The position numbers were made by a program, and so were the translations under genes. The notes beneath the pieces were generated by a model that did no database searches, was not told where the DNA came from, and saw nothing but the letters and a program-made list of their open reading frames with translations. Positions 18,761 to 28,008 of a stretch of DNA of 64,000 bases are shown here, one piece after another. The number at the start of each line of letters is the position of its first letter. Position 1 is the first letter of the stretch. The stretch comes from Mesobacillus sp. S13 (GTDB lineage Bacteria > Bacillota > Bacilli > Bacillales > Cytobacillaceae): assembly GCF_020422885.1 (NCBI RefSeq), contig NZ_CP084622.1, forward strand, positions 3,305,001-3,369,000, read 5' to 3'.

Positions 18761-19690
18761 TTAATACTCATCTTCCCTGAACCCAAAGTCACGCAGCTGT
18801 GTAGCTTTGTTTCTCCAATCCTTCTGCACCTTTACCCACAATTCCAGAAACACTTTCGTACCGAGCAGATTCTCGATATCATGACGTGCCCTTTTACCGA
18901 TTTCCTTCAGCATACCGCCCTGCTTGCCAATGATGATTCCCTTCTGGGAGTCCCTTTCAACAATAATAGTTGCCATGACATGCACCATTTCCTTTTCAGG
19001 CTGGCGTTCCATCTTTTCAATGACAACAGCAAGCGAATGAGGAATTTCTTCCCTTGTCAAATGCAGTGCTTTTTCCCTGATCAATTCAGAAACAATGAAA
19101 CGTTCAGGATGGTCCGTTACCTGGTCAGCGGGATAGAACTGAGGCCCTTCCGGCATTCTCACCTTGATTTGCTCGAGAAGCTTTTCGACATTGTTTCCTT
19201 CAAGAGCAGATATCGGAACAATTTCAGCAAAATTGAACTTTTCATTGTAGGACTCAATTAGTTTGATCAGCTCATCCGGATGGATTAGGTCGATTTTATT
19301 GATGACAAGGAAAACGGGTGTTTTTACATTCTGAAGTTTCTCAATGATAAATTCTTCACCGCGTCCATATCCTTCCTGGGCATTGACCATGAACAATACC
19401 AGATCCACTTCTTTCAATGTGTTTTGTGCTACCTTCATCATGAAATCGCCAAGACGGTGTTTTGGTTTATGGATCCCTGGTGTGTCTATGAATATCAACT
19501 GTGAATCATCAAGCGTAAGGACACCCTGCACCTTATTTCGGGTCGTTTGCGGTTTATCGCTCATGATCGCAATCTTTTGCCCGATCACCCTGTTAAGAAA
19601 GGTCGACTTTCCTACATTAGGTCTTCCGATAATGGAAATGAAGCCTGATTTGTGAGATTTGTTGTTACTGCCTTGATTATTAAAATTCAT
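18761..19690 (-). CDS. era: GTPase Era
   Basis: The 309-residue GTPase acts in 16S rRNA maturation and 30S assembly. The G domain has GRPNVGKS near 23-30 (G1), DTPG (G3) and NKID (G4); the C-terminal KH domain (about 205-300) has the GxxG-type loop [13 protein letters not shown] that binds the 3' end of 16S rRNA. The start ATG follows GGAGAAGGG with slightly long spacing. The N-terminus is about 8 residues longer than in B. subtilis (Asn-rich). The cdd gene that follows dgkA in B. subtilis is absent between era and dgkA. Confidence 0.97.
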   Translation of the reverse strand: MNFNNQGSNNKSHKSGFISIIGRPNVGKSTFLNRVIGQKIAIMSDKPQTTRNKVQGVLTLDDSQLIFIDTPGIHKPKHRLGDFMMKVAQNTLKEVDLVLFMVNAQEGYGRGEEFIIEKLQNVKTPVFLVINKIDLIHPDELIKLIESYNEKFNFAEIVPISALEGNNVEKLLEQIKVRMPEGPQFYPADQVTDHPERFIVSELIREKALHLTREEIPHSLAVVIEKMERQPEKEMVHVMATIIVERDSQKGIIIGKQGGMLKEIGKRARHDIENLLGTKVFLELWVKVQKDWRNKATQLRDFGFREDEY

Positions 19691-19866
19691 ACTGTATTTC
19701 CCTTCTCCACTTTATTTTAACTTATTTTCAGTGTGATTTCATCGTTTGTAGCAAAAATGAAATATAAAATTTTAAATTTTCTAAAAACATACAAGCATTG
19801 TTTTTACACTGTGATGATATTTTACTTAAGTTTTGCCCTGTTTTCAAATTGGTTCAAACATGATAA

Positions 19867-19986
19867 GAAAAGCGCAAGCGCCTAGGTCAGCCCCGACAAG
19901 CGTTGGAGGGCCGACCAGTGAAGTCGTTCTTTGACTTCATTGGGCGGACCGAAACGTCTCGAGGGGCTAGGCGCTGGAGCTGGACA
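19867..19986. repeat. Structured intergenic repeat, family R1, copy 1 (complete)
   Basis: This 120-bp element is bounded by an inverted repeat (agcgcctag near the left, ctaggcgct near the right). It has an internal palindrome tgaagtc/gacttca and the motif gggccgacc. Related copies lie at 23157, 23433 and 33814. It sits in the 428-bp gap between era and dgkA. No coding capacity is evident. Such repeats are, to my recollection, common between genes in Bacillaceae. Confidence 0.85.
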
Positions 19987-20099
19987 ATTCTCGAAGTTGA
20001 AATGATATAAAGTCTAATATGATTAAAAAAACATCAAAAAACTTTTGTTGAGATCGCCAGGGCAAATCGTATTTTTCATAGGACTATCATGATAAAAAA

Positions 20100-20120
20100 A
20101 GTTGCCCTAAATGGACAACT
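20100..20120 (-). terminator. Terminator overlapping the dgkA stop
   Basis: The 8-bp stem agttgccc/ggacaact (one G-U) with a 5-nt loop overlaps the dgkA stop codon and is followed on the minus strand by TTTTTTTATC. Confidence 0.8.
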
Positions 20121-20511
20121 AATTAAACCATGCTAATAATCTTGGCAGAAAAATAAGGATTCCAATCAAGACACTTGCAATTGCAAAAACCAGGACGGCA
20201 CCGGCAGCGATATCTTTGGCCTGCTTGGCAAGCGGGTGATATTCTTTCGTATACATATCAACCGTTCTTTCTATTGCCGTATTCATCATTTCCAACGAGA
20301 TCATGCCGCCAATGGATAATATAATGGCAATCCATTCGAACTTGTTGATCGAAAAAACAAAACCCGCTATAGTGACCAAAACGGAGATCGTTATGTGGAT
20401 TCGGACATTTCGTTCCTTTGCTGCCGCTTCTGCGATTCCCTCGAAACCAAATTTGAAGGAGGAAGCAAGTGTATGCTTCCTCTGTTTATCAGCGGCCAAG
20501 CCCAAACCCAT
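20119..20511 (-). CDS. dgkA: Undecaprenol/diacylglycerol kinase DgkA
   Basis: This membrane kinase of the bacterial DgkA family phosphorylates undecaprenol in Gram-positive bacteria, returning it to the lipid carrier pool. Motifs are [22 protein letters not shown], then three hydrophobic helices with the catalytic [18 protein letters not shown]. The start is unclear: the open frame reaches back to 20559, deep inside ybeY, and ATG 20511 (130 residues) is the most plausible although its ribosome-binding site is poor. It overlaps the ybeY end by 23 bp, so coupling is likely. Confidence 0.88.
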   Translation of the reverse strand: MGLGLAADKQRKHTLASSFKFGFEGIAEAAAKERNVRIHITISVLVTIAGFVFSINKFEWIAIILSIGGMISLEMMNTAIERTVDMYTKEYHPLAKQAKDIAAGAVLVFAIASVLIGILIFLPRLLAWFN

Positions 20512-20959
20512 CCAGTATTTCTTTTTGTCTGTCAAACATCTGTTTTTCATCCTGTTCATTCATATGGTCATAGCCTAATAAATGCAGGAGGCCATGGACC
20601 GCAAGGAAGCCAAGTTCCCGCATGAATGAATGGTTATATTCTTCCGCCTGTTCCCTTGCTTTTGGAATGGAAATAATGATGTCACCCAGGATCCTTGGTA
20701 TATCCACACCCACAATCTCCAACTCTCCTTCACCCATTTCCTCAAGAGCAAATGAAATGACATCAGTAGGCCGATCCTTGTCACGGTATTCACGGTTGAT
20801 TTCCTGAATTCTGTCATTCGACACGAATGTTACGGAAAGTTCACTGCCCTCCTGGACATTCTCCTTCTCTGCCGCATAATTCAATAATTTTTCTATGTCA
20901 TTTATTTCCTGATCAGATAATTCATTTACTTCATCCAAAAAATCGATTTCTAAACTCAT
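20489..20959 (-). CDS. ybeY: Endoribonuclease YbeY (rRNA maturation factor)
   Basis: The 156-residue metalloprotein of the UPF0054 family works in 16S rRNA 3' maturation and ribosome quality control. The zinc motif [11 protein letters not shown] lies near 119-129, and the upstream motif [12 protein letters not shown] is also conserved. The ATG overlaps the pgpH stop by 4 bp (ATGA), indicating coupling. It sits in the phoH-pgpH-ybeY-dgkA run known from Bacillus (yqfG). Confidence 0.95.
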   Translation of the reverse strand: MSLEIDFLDEVNELSDQEINDIEKLLNYAAEKENVQEGSELSVTFVSNDRIQEINREYRDKDRPTDVISFALEEMGEGELEIVGVDIPRILGDIIISIPKAREQAEEYNHSFMRELGFLAVHGLLHLLGYDHMNEQDEKQMFDRQKEILDGFGLGR

Positions 20960-23139
20960 GCCTGCTTCACCTTCTGCTTATTCATTTCTGGATATTCAAT
21001 TCTAGAATGGAAGATTCCCTTTAGTGTTTCACAAAGCGTATCAGCGACGGTATCCAGCTCTTTCAAGGTGATATCACATTCACCCAGCTGGCCATCCTGC
21101 AACCGGTCCCCAATAATATTGTGTACAAGCGTTTCAATTTGCTCATGTGTCGGGTGCGCCATCGATCTCACCGCAGCCTCCACACTATCCGCAATCCCAA
21201 TGACTGCAGATTCTTTTGTTTGCGGCTTCGGTCCTGGATAACGGAAATCCTCTTCTTTCACCTCATGACCGCCTTGCTTCGCCTTATGATAAAAATATTT
21301 TAACAAAGTTGTACCATGATGCTGTTCTGCGATATCAATGATCTCTTTTGGCATCCTGTGCTTACGAAGCATCTCAGCTCCGTCGGTAGCATGGGCGATA
21401 ATGATATTTTTGCTTGTCAAAGCCGGTAATTTATCGTGTGGATTATCCATATTAATCTGGTTTTCAATAAAGAATTGCGGGCGTTTCGTCTTTCCGATGT
21501 CATGATAATAGCATCCGACCCTGGCCAGAAGCCCGTTAGCTCCTATTGCTTCACAAGCCGCCTCTGATAAGTTGGCAACCATGACACTGTGATGGTAAGT
21601 ACCCGGAGCTTCTGTGAGAATTTTTCTTAAGAGCGGGTGGTTCGGATTGGAAAGCTCGATCAGCCTTAATGTTGACAGAATGCCAAACCCTGCTTCGAAG
21701 AATGGGAGCAAACCGATTGTCAATACAGCCGAAACGATTCCGGAAACAAATGCAGCAGTAAAATAAAAACCGTATTCCAGACCAGAATACTGGCTGTTCC
21801 TTAAAAACAAAATCGAAAGAATCACAACCAGATTAACCACCGATACAAACATTCCTGCCTGAAGGATTTTTGAACGACGATTCTGTTTCTGCAGAAATAA
21901 AATTGCCGTCAGGCCGCTGATTAAAATATAGATTCCGATGGTAACATTCAGCGTTCCAGTTATCCCCTCATTAAAGATGATTGACCCTGTTACAGCCAGG
22001 ATTGCCATTTGAAACAAAGCCAGTCTTTCATTAATCAGCATCTTGATCAGCATTGCTCCCATTGCCGCTGGAAAAAGATAGCCAATCTCCGAGTACTCGA
22101 ATTCATCAAATAGACTGACAAGCTTCATCAACAGAATGGAAGTAATGAATATGATACTGAAAATCAAAAGATTCTTCTGCTTTTTATCCACGTTTTCCAT
22201 TTCGTTAAAAATAACAAACAAGGAAAAAAGAATCAAAGCTACAAGCATAGCCAGCCCTATAAAAGGCTTATAGGAGTTTTCACTTTCTAACAGACCTACA
22301 AGCTGGAGCTTTTTATAGACATCCCTGCTGATGAGCTGGCCTTCATCGACAAGTATTTGACCTTCGAGGATCCTGACAGGTTCCACACTGTCCATAGCCT
22401 GCTGGCGCTGATCTTCAGTTGCTTCTGGATCGTAGAACTCATTCTGGACGACTGCATAGCGGCCAAGCTCAATCACAGCTTTCTTTAAACTGCTGCTTAA
22501 ACTGGTATACTTCAATTCTTCCTCTACATTTAACTTCGCATTCTCCACCTCATCTGCGGGAACACTGTGCTTCATCGTATTATTAATTGCCGTAACCGTA
22601 AGGTCCTTGGCAACCAGCAATTCTTCCTTCGGTGCTTGAAGCAAAGCAATGAACACTTCGTCTGATAAACTTTTTGTTTCACTCTCAGTCAACTTAGTTT
22701 TTAACATAGCCAGCTTTTCTTCTTTTGAAGGACCTTCAGGAATAGGAGCATCTTCCACACCTGCTTCTTCAGCTGTTTTCTTCTTCTGGTTGATCTCTTC
22801 CTGCACTTCATTATTGACTTCTGAAACTGAGCCGAAAATGGAAGTGATTAAATCCACCCTGTTCTGAGCATATTCACTCTTGACTCTGTAAACATCATTA
22901 ACCTGCTCGACAGCATCCCTGCGGTTCGCTTCCGTACTTTCCTTATCCTCGATGGTAATAGGCGACCTGATGGTTTTCTCCGCCACAGAGAATAACTCCA
23001 AATTAAGCTTTTCAGGTTTTACATTGCTGTACATCGCTGAATACATCACAACACCAATCAGCAAAAATAACAAAACCCTAAAAATCTTTATATTCAACAA
23101 ATTCAATATGGCAGTTAACTGGACCTGCAGCTTTTCCAT
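20956..23139 (-). CDS. pgpH: Cyclic-di-AMP phosphodiesterase PgpH (7TM-HD family)
   Basis: The 727-residue membrane protein hydrolyses c-di-AMP to pApA. Architecture: one N-terminal helix (about 14-34), a large extracellular 7TMR-HDED domain (about 40-280), seven membrane helices (about 290-470), and a cytoplasmic HD domain with the YHDIGK motif and EQHHGT. ATG 23139 follows TATAGGAGGG. The frame stays open 52 codons further upstream, but that part is repeat R1 and is not coding. It overlaps ybeY by 4 bp. Confidence 0.95.
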   Translation of the reverse strand: MEKLQVQLTAILNLLNIKIFRVLLFLLIGVVMYSAMYSNVKPEKLNLELFSVAEKTIRSPITIEDKESTEANRRDAVEQVNDVYRVKSEYAQNRVDLITSIFGSVSEVNNEVQEEINQKKKTAEEAGVEDAPIPEGPSKEEKLAMLKTKLTESETKSLSDEVFIALLQAPKEELLVAKDLTVTAINNTMKHSVPADEVENAKLNVEEELKYTSLSSSLKKAVIELGRYAVVQNEFYDPEATEDQRQQAMDSVEPVRILEGQILVDEGQLISRDVYKKLQLVGLLESENSYKPFIGLAMLVALILFSLFVIFNEMENVDKKQKNLLIFSIIFITSILLMKLVSLFDEFEYSEIGYLFPAAMGAMLIKMLINERLALFQMAILAVTGSIIFNEGITGTLNVTIGIYILISGLTAILFLQKQNRRSKILQAGMFVSVVNLVVILSILFLRNSQYSGLEYGFYFTAAFVSGIVSAVLTIGLLPFFEAGFGILSTLRLIELSNPNHPLLRKILTEAPGTYHHSVMVANLSEAACEAIGANGLLARVGCYYHDIGKTKRPQFFIENQINMDNPHDKLPALTSKNIIIAHATDGAEMLRKHRMPKEIIDIAEQHHGTTLLKYFYHKAKQGGHEVKEEDFRYPGPKPQTKESAVIGIADSVEAAVRSMAHPTHEQIETLVHNIIGDRLQDGQLGECDITLKELDTVADTLCETLKGIFHSRIEYPEMNKQKVKQA

Positions 23140-23156
23140 ATACAGCCCTCCTATAA

Positions 23157-23396
23157 GAAAAGCGTAAGCGCCTTGACAGTCCCGACAAGCGCTGGAGGGC
23201 CGACCGGTGAAGTCGTTCTTTGACTTCATCGGGCGGACCGAAATCGAAATGTGTAGCCGACTGCCCAGAAACGCAGAAACTGGAGACTCCGACAAAGAAG
23301 CGTTTTTTGCTTCTGCCGGCGGAGTTGAAGTTTCGGAGTTTCTAGGAGGCGAAACTAGACAAGCGACTCAAGGGACTAGGCGCTGAAGCTAGACAT
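23157..23396. repeat. Intergenic repeat R1, copy 2 (with extra palindromic insert)
   Basis: The first 100 bp and last 30 bp match copy 1. Between them lie about 130 extra bp containing the inverted pairs gaagcg...cttctg and actccgac...gtttcggagt. The element ends 17 bp before the pgpH ATG, almost touching its ribosome-binding site. Confidence 0.8.
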
Positions 23397-23432
23397 TAAT
23401 CTTAGTTCATAAAGTTCATACATGTATAAAGC

Positions 23433-23470
23433 GAAAAGCGTAAGCGCCTTGGGTAACCCCACAAGCGAAG
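23433..23470. repeat. Intergenic repeat R1, copy 3 (truncated left end)
   Basis: Only the left end (gaaaagcgtaagcgcctt...acaagcg) is present, 36 bp from copy 2 in the same orientation. The remainder of this gap (23140-23709) holds no gene that I can support. Confidence 0.7.
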
Positions 23471-23673
23471 ACATACCTTGACCTTACCTTAACACTTCTC
23501 AATTGAAATATAGACTTTCTCAAAAAAAACTTGGAACAAGTTTGAGAATAACTGGGAAATAGACTAACTTTATGTTCCATCATATCAGTTTTCCCTGGAA
23601 TTTTCACCACTATTTGAGATTACGTCTGTCAATATCAGTTCTAAAAGCGTTTTATCCTCAATAATAGCAAAAA

Positions 23674-23699
23674 TCCGCCCTCGTTTTATCAAGAGCGGA
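23674..23699 (-). terminator. Terminator after phoH
   Basis: A 10-bp stem including two G-U pairs lies 10 bp past the phoH stop and is followed on the minus strand by TTTTTGC. It separates phoH from pgpH, so pgpH may have its own promoter in the repeat-bearing gap. Confidence 0.75.
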
Positions 23700-23709
23700 C
23701 TGAGATGGA

Positions 23710-24669
23710 TTATTCGTTTTTACCATATGCCTCGATGATCCGGCCCACAAGTGGATGTCTTACTACATCCGCTTGTTCAAGATGAACAAAAGATATTCCA
23801 GAGACATTCATCAATACTTTTTCTGCTTCAACCAAACCTGATTTAGCGCCCTTTGGCAAATCAATTTGTGAGGTGTCCCCAGTAATGATCATTTTAGATC
23901 CGAATCCCAGTCGAGTCAGGAACATCTTCATCTGGGCTTGAGTCGTATTCTGGGCCTCATCCAGGATCACAAATGCATCATCGAGTGTTCTTCCTCTCAT
24001 ATAGGCAAGAGGCGCAATTTCAATTGTCCCTCTTTCAATCAGGCGCGTTGTATGTTCCGTACCAAGAATATCGTGAAGGGCATCATATAAAGGGCGAAGA
24101 TAAGGATCAACCTTCTCCTTCAAGTCTCCCGGAAGGAAGCCAAGGCTTTCTCCTGCTTCTACAGCCGGCCTGGTCAGGATGATTTTGGACACTGTCCCAT
24201 TTTTAAGCGCTGTGACTGCCATTACGACCGCAAGATACGTCTTACCAGTACCAGCCGGCCCAATGCCGAAAACCAAGTCCCGGCTCTTGATTGCATTCAC
24301 ATAATGCCTTTGGCCAAGAGTCTTGACCCTGATCGATTTACCCTTAACGTTCTTACTGATTTCTTCATCATATAAATCCCTGAAATATTCCAGTGTTCCC
24401 TTTTCAGCCATTTGAATTGCGTAAACAGCTTCTCTTTGACTAATGCTGATCCCTTTGCGGATCACAGCGAGCAGATTTTGCAAAACAGCCTGTGCCATTT
24501 CCACTTTGTCCTCTGGTCCAGAAATACCTACTGACTCTCCCCTGGTCACAATCGAGACACCAAGCTCCTGTTCAATCAGTTTAAGGTTCATATCTGCATT
24601 GCCAAATAATGAAATGGCTTCAGTTGGGTTCGCTAGTTGTATTTCCATCGTTTTTAAGTCTTCTGTCAT
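23710..24669 (-). CDS. phoH: PhoH-like P-loop ATPase
   Basis: The 319-residue protein has an N-terminal KH-like segment (about 20-75) and a PhoH ATPase domain with Walker A GPAGTGKT near 136-143 and Walker B FVILDEAQN near 235. Family members are linked to RNA metabolism, but the exact function is unknown. The ATG follows AAGGAGAC and lies 50 bp inside the end of yqfD, a sizeable overlap that is real because both reading frames and the ribosome-binding site are well supported. Confidence 0.94.
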   Translation of the reverse strand: MTEDLKTMEIQLANPTEAISLFGNADMNLKLIEQELGVSIVTRGESVGISGPEDKVEMAQAVLQNLLAVIRKGISISQREAVYAIQMAEKGTLEYFRDLYDEEISKNVKGKSIRVKTLGQRHYVNAIKSRDLVFGIGPAGTGKTYLAVVMAVTALKNGTVSKIILTRPAVEAGESLGFLPGDLKEKVDPYLRPLYDALHDILGTEHTTRLIERGTIEIAPLAYMRGRTLDDAFVILDEAQNTTQAQMKMFLTRLGFGSKMIITGDTSQIDLPKGAKSGLVEAEKVLMNVSGISFVHLEQADVVRHPLVGRIIEAYGKNE

Positions 24670-25858
24670 TCTCAGTCTCCTTGATAATTGGTTGTCCTTC
24701 TGCTATATCTTCAATGATTGTAAAATGTGTTGTTAGCTTTACTTTATCATTCTCAATTGACTGATGTAAAATTTTTTCCCCTTTAATGATAGCATTTTCA
24801 GGAAGGTAGTTTTTTATATCCTTTCTCGCCAAATCTTTTGCACTTTCGATTGCTTCTTCCTTCGAATATATGCGAGTTACCTGCTCCCTCTCCCTGAGGG
24901 TCTTTTTTCCCACCTTTAAAGGGAGTTCCCATCTAAAGAATCTCACCGGCTGTTCACTCACTTCGGTTTCATATTCACTGAACTCAGGTTTCCCGAAACC
25001 CCATACAGGCAAATCCTTACCCGCGACTATAATTGAATATTTCTTTTTTTCATTTCCGTTATAAACCTGAAAGGTGCTCTTCAACGGCAATTCCACCTTT
25101 GTTGTATACCAGGTCTCACCAAGAATTTTCCCTTCAGCGGCAACTACCTTCAAATCATCTTCATTTCCATAGAGACCGGAAACAAGAAGTTGGCCAGGCT
25201 TAACATAATCATTCACTTCAACAACAGGTTCCCCTTTTTCGACAAAGATCTTGTAGATGGCTGCCTTCCGTTTTGCGACCAGGTGCCTCGGCCCTATGAC
25301 TTCTGCTTTTTTCGGTTCGCTTTTTTCCACAGCCTGAAAATGATAGGTCGTCCCTTTCAGCTCCACACCGATCCACGTAAGGGCCCCTACTTTATCTGTC
25401 AGCTCCTTCTGGATGCTTTCCACACTATCTAGAGAAAACTGCAATTTGCCGACGCCAATCCCCATTCTGTCCAGTTCCTTGCGAATCTGATGTTCAGTCG
25501 CAGGGCTCGCTCCTTTTATCTCGATGCCCCAAACCATATTTGACAGGAGGATCATCAAAGCTAAAAATAAAAATGCACCGGCCAAAAAACCACTGTTTGT
25601 CCATAATTTCCTTAAAAAGAAAGGGCCGCCTGCCCTCTCTAAAAAACGGATTTTACAGTTGCTGTCCCTTGCCGGGATCCTGAGTTTTTTCACATCCTGA
25701 AGATTGACATAGAAGGTGACAGCCTCAGACCCATGTTTTTTCACATTCCATATCGAAACACCATTTCGTGTCAGCTGATTTAAAAATCTTTCTATTCCCT
25801 TTCCAGTCAATTTCACTTTAACTGTGCCAGAAAAGGTGTGGATCCATTGGTTTTTCAT
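24620..25858 (-). CDS. yqfD: Sporulation protein YqfD
   Basis: The 412-residue protein of the YqfD family (required for efficient sporulation in B. subtilis, mother-cell expressed) has a soluble N-terminal part, one membrane helix near 92-112 (FLAGAFLFLALMILLSN) and a large C-terminal domain presumably outside the cytoplasm. The length is about 14 residues over B. subtilis YqfD, at the C-terminus where it overlaps phoH. ATG follows AAGGGGGAG. It is paired with yqfC, 15 bp upstream. Confidence 0.93.
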   Translation of the reverse strand: MKNQWIHTFSGTVKVKLTGKGIERFLNQLTRNGVSIWNVKKHGSEAVTFYVNLQDVKKLRIPARDSNCKIRFLERAGGPFFLRKLWTNSGFLAGAFLFLALMILLSNMVWGIEIKGASPATEHQIRKELDRMGIGVGKLQFSLDSVESIQKELTDKVGALTWIGVELKGTTYHFQAVEKSEPKKAEVIGPRHLVAKRKAAIYKIFVEKGEPVVEVNDYVKPGQLLVSGLYGNEDDLKVVAAEGKILGETWYTTKVELPLKSTFQVYNGNEKKKYSIIVAGKDLPVWGFGKPEFSEYETEVSEQPVRFFRWELPLKVGKKTLREREQVTRIYSKEEAIESAKDLARKDIKNYLPENAIIKGEKILHQSIENDKVKLTTHFTIIEDIAEGQPIIKETENDRRLKNDGNTTSEPN

Positions 25859-25873
25859 TGTGCTCCCCCTTAA

Positions 25874-26158
25874 TCAATCATTTATATAAATAACCTGATC
25901 TATTTTTCCTTCGAGCAAAATTTCCTCAGGCAATATGGTCTTGATCACAAATGCCTTTCCCTTGACGAGAAGCTGGCCCCCTTTTATCATCAGGCGCACC
26001 TCTCCATCCGAAAACGCAAGCAGACCCCGGTGATTTTCTATATAAATATGGACTTGCCCAATCATCGTGATTCTAGGGAGATCCATCATGACATCTTGAG
26101 GAAGATCCATCTTTTGTGTCATCCATTTGCGTACGTACTGGCCCCATTTTTTTGCCAT
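25874..26158 (-). CDS. yqfC: Sporulation protein YqfC
   Basis: The 94-residue YabP/YqfC-family protein (B. subtilis YqfC 93 residues) includes the family core LPRITMIGQVHIYIENHRGLLAFS. It is required for sporulation together with YqfD. Its ATG is unusual in position: it directly follows the T8 tract of a strong hairpin terminator, and its only Shine-Dalgarno-like sequence (AAAGGGGG) is the 3' arm of that hairpin, 11 nt upstream. No other start is plausible. Confidence 0.93.
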   Translation of the reverse strand: MAKKWGQYVRKWMTQKMDLPQDVMMDLPRITMIGQVHIYIENHRGLLAFSDGEVRLMIKGGQLLVKGKAFVIKTILPEEILLEGKIDQVIYIND

Positions 26159-26212
26159 AAAAAAAAGAACCCCCTTTCATCTCATATGTATGAGAAAAAA
26201 GGAGGTTCTAGC
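26159..26212 (-). terminator. Terminator between the floA operon and yqfC
   Basis: On the minus strand AGAACCTCCTTT pairs with AAAGGGGGTTCT (one G-U), with an inner CTCAT/ATGAG stem, followed by eight T and then directly the yqfC ATG. The hairpin loop contains CATACATAT, which resembles a sigma-E -10 (CATACANT), but I see no matching -35. Confidence 0.85.
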
Positions 26213-26273
26213 ACCATTTTTAACTATATGGATATGCATTCTTTAAAACAGGAGCAGGAGGGCGAATCTTTTC

Positions 26274-26846
26274 CTAACTTCTCCTTAAAGGTTGATATGG
26301 TCTTTTTGCCCTCGGTTTGCCAAGGACTTCAGCCCATACTATTCCCTCCACCAGGGTGTCTTTGTCTGGCTGGAAGATACCTTCTGGTTCTTGTTGCGCT
26401 CTCTTTTGCTTTAATCTGCCCGTTGATTCACCAGCAGACATCCTGCCTTTACTTGATCTCTCTTTGTTTGTAAGATCCTCTGCCTGAAGCTTTCTTTCTA
26501 GATAAACCTGCTGGAGATCATTAATGATTTCCACACCAGTTTCGCCTGAATTTCGTGTTCCAGATTCGCGGCTTCGTTCTGTTTCCCTGCGAGGACCCTG
26601 ACGAGGCTTATGATCTAATTCGATTTCAGGCGCAGGCTCAACCCTGGCCTCTGCCGGCTGTCTCCTGGCAGGCGCAGGACGATGCTGCCTTACTGGTCCA
26701 GGCTGTTGCATCGGACCAGGCGGCCTGACCGGACGGCGCTGTGGCTGCTGGCCATCGGTCTTCTTTTTGTTAAAAAGACTGGAGATGACCCCGATCAAAA
26801 TAAACAGGGCTATAGGATTGCTGAACAATTCAAATAAAAGTTCCAT
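26274..26846 (-). CDS. Pro/Arg/Gln-rich single-pass membrane protein
   Basis: The 190-residue protein occupies the yqfB position, third in the yqeZ-floA operon. Residues 7-25 form one hydrophobic helix; residues 30-90 are rich in Pro, Arg and Gln (PVRPPGP, RRPVRP) and probably disordered; the C-terminal part (about 100-190) is charged and ends with a short conserved-looking EGIVWAEVLGKPRAKRPY. I do not recognise a functional domain. ATG follows AGAAAGGGGGG. Context with flotillin and an NfeD protein suggests a role at the membrane, but that is inference. Confidence 0.75.
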   Translation of the reverse strand: MELLFELFSNPIALFILIGVISSLFNKKKTDGQQPQRRPVRPPGPMQQPGPVRQHRPAPARRQPAEARVEPAPEIELDHKPRQGPRRETERSRESGTRNSGETGVEIINDLQQVYLERKLQAEDLTNKERSSKGRMSAGESTGRLKQKRAQQEPEGIFQPDKDTLVEGIVWAEVLGKPRAKRPYQPLRRS

Positions 26847-26880
26847 GAGGAGCCCCCCTTTCTTTTAACGGGTTCTTCCA

Positions 26881-27876
26881 TCAATTATTATTTTTATCAT
26901 CTTTTTTATTGTTTGTAAGCTTGCCAATAGAGCCCCTCATATCTGTATCTGCTTCGATATTCTGGATATTCATATAATCCATTACGCCGATGTTGCCTTC
27001 CCGAAGCGCTTCTGCCATTGCCAATGGTACAGTTGCTTCCGCCTCGACAACCTTTGCTCTCATTTCCTCTACGCGCGCCTTCATTTCCTGTTCTTGAGCT
27101 ACAGCCATTGCGCGACGCTCTTCAGCTTTCGCCTGGGCAATCTTTTTATCGGCTTCAGCCTGCTCTGTCTGAAGCTCGGCACCGATGTTCTTCCCGATAT
27201 CAACGTCCGCGATATCAATCGATAGAATTTCAAACGCCGTCCCCGCATCAAGACCTTTAGAAAGGACTGTTTGCGAAATCATATCAGGATTTTCCAACAC
27301 TTTTTTGTGGTTGTCAGAAGAACCGATCGTCGATACAATACCCTCGCCTACACGAGCAACGATTGTCTCTTCACCAGCACCCCCGACAAGACGGTCGATG
27401 TTCGCTCTAACTGTAATCCTGGCTTTCGCCTTCACTTCGATTCCATCCATGGCCACACCAGCGATGAATGGCGTTTCAATAACTTTTGGATTTACACTCA
27501 TTTGAACCGCTTCAAGTACATCACGGCCAGCAAGGTCAATCGCTGCCGCTCTTTCGAATGAAAGTTCAATATTCGCACGGTGCGCTGCAATCAGGGCATT
27601 TACTACCCTGTCAACATTACCTCCCGCAAGATAGTGACTTTCAAGCTGGTTCGTCGTTACATTCAATCCTGCCTTGTGCGCTTTGATCATCGGATTGATG
27701 ACCCTGCTTGGGATAACCCTCCTCAATCTCATACCAATCAGCGTGAAAATGCTGACCCTGACACCTGCTGCCAATGCTGAAATCCATAGCATTACCGGTA
27801 CGAATGTCAGTAAAACACCAAGGAAAATGATCCCAAGTGCAATGGCAACTAAAACAAATGCTGTACCTGCTTCCAT
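26881..27876 (-). CDS. floA: Flotillin-like protein FloA
   Basis: The 331-residue protein equals the length of B. subtilis FloA (YqfA). An N-terminal membrane hairpin (about 5-55) anchors it, a PHB/SPFH-like domain follows, then a Glu/Ala-rich coiled coil (about 230-290; [12 protein letters not shown]). It assembles functional membrane microdomains. ATG follows AGGAGGCAG. It is the middle gene of the sigma-W-type operon with the NfeD protease-like gene upstream, a conserved pairing. Confidence 0.96.
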   Translation of the reverse strand: MEAGTAFVLVAIALGIIFLGVLLTFVPVMLWISALAAGVRVSIFTLIGMRLRRVIPSRVINPMIKAHKAGLNVTTNQLESHYLAGGNVDRVVNALIAAHRANIELSFERAAAIDLAGRDVLEAVQMSVNPKVIETPFIAGVAMDGIEVKAKARITVRANIDRLVGGAGEETIVARVGEGIVSTIGSSDNHKKVLENPDMISQTVLSKGLDAGTAFEILSIDIADVDIGKNIGAELQTEQAEADKKIAQAKAEERRAMAVAQEQEMKARVEEMRAKVVEAEATVPLAMAEALREGNIGVMDYMNIQNIEADTDMRGSIGKLTNNKKDDKNNN

Positions 27877-28008
27877 ATGAACTGCCTCCTAAAAATATTA
27901 TTCCACAGTCTTTGAATCTCAAAGACCTCTGGTTTTTTATCTCTACTTGTTGCTTCATTGATTCGTTGCGGCATGAGTACCTCAATGAATCCTTAATGAA
28001 AGAACAAA

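Noticed and set aside
20511..20559. Longer N-terminus for dgkA
   Set aside because: The extra residues lie wholly within ybeY, lack a ribosome-binding site and are not expected in the family.
23140..23295. Upstream in-frame extension of pgpH
   Set aside because: It lies in repeat R1; a strong ribosome-binding site directly precedes ATG 23139.
23416..23610. 64-codon minus-strand frame
   Set aside because: It includes part of repeat copy 3 and has no ribosome-binding site or recognisable sequence.
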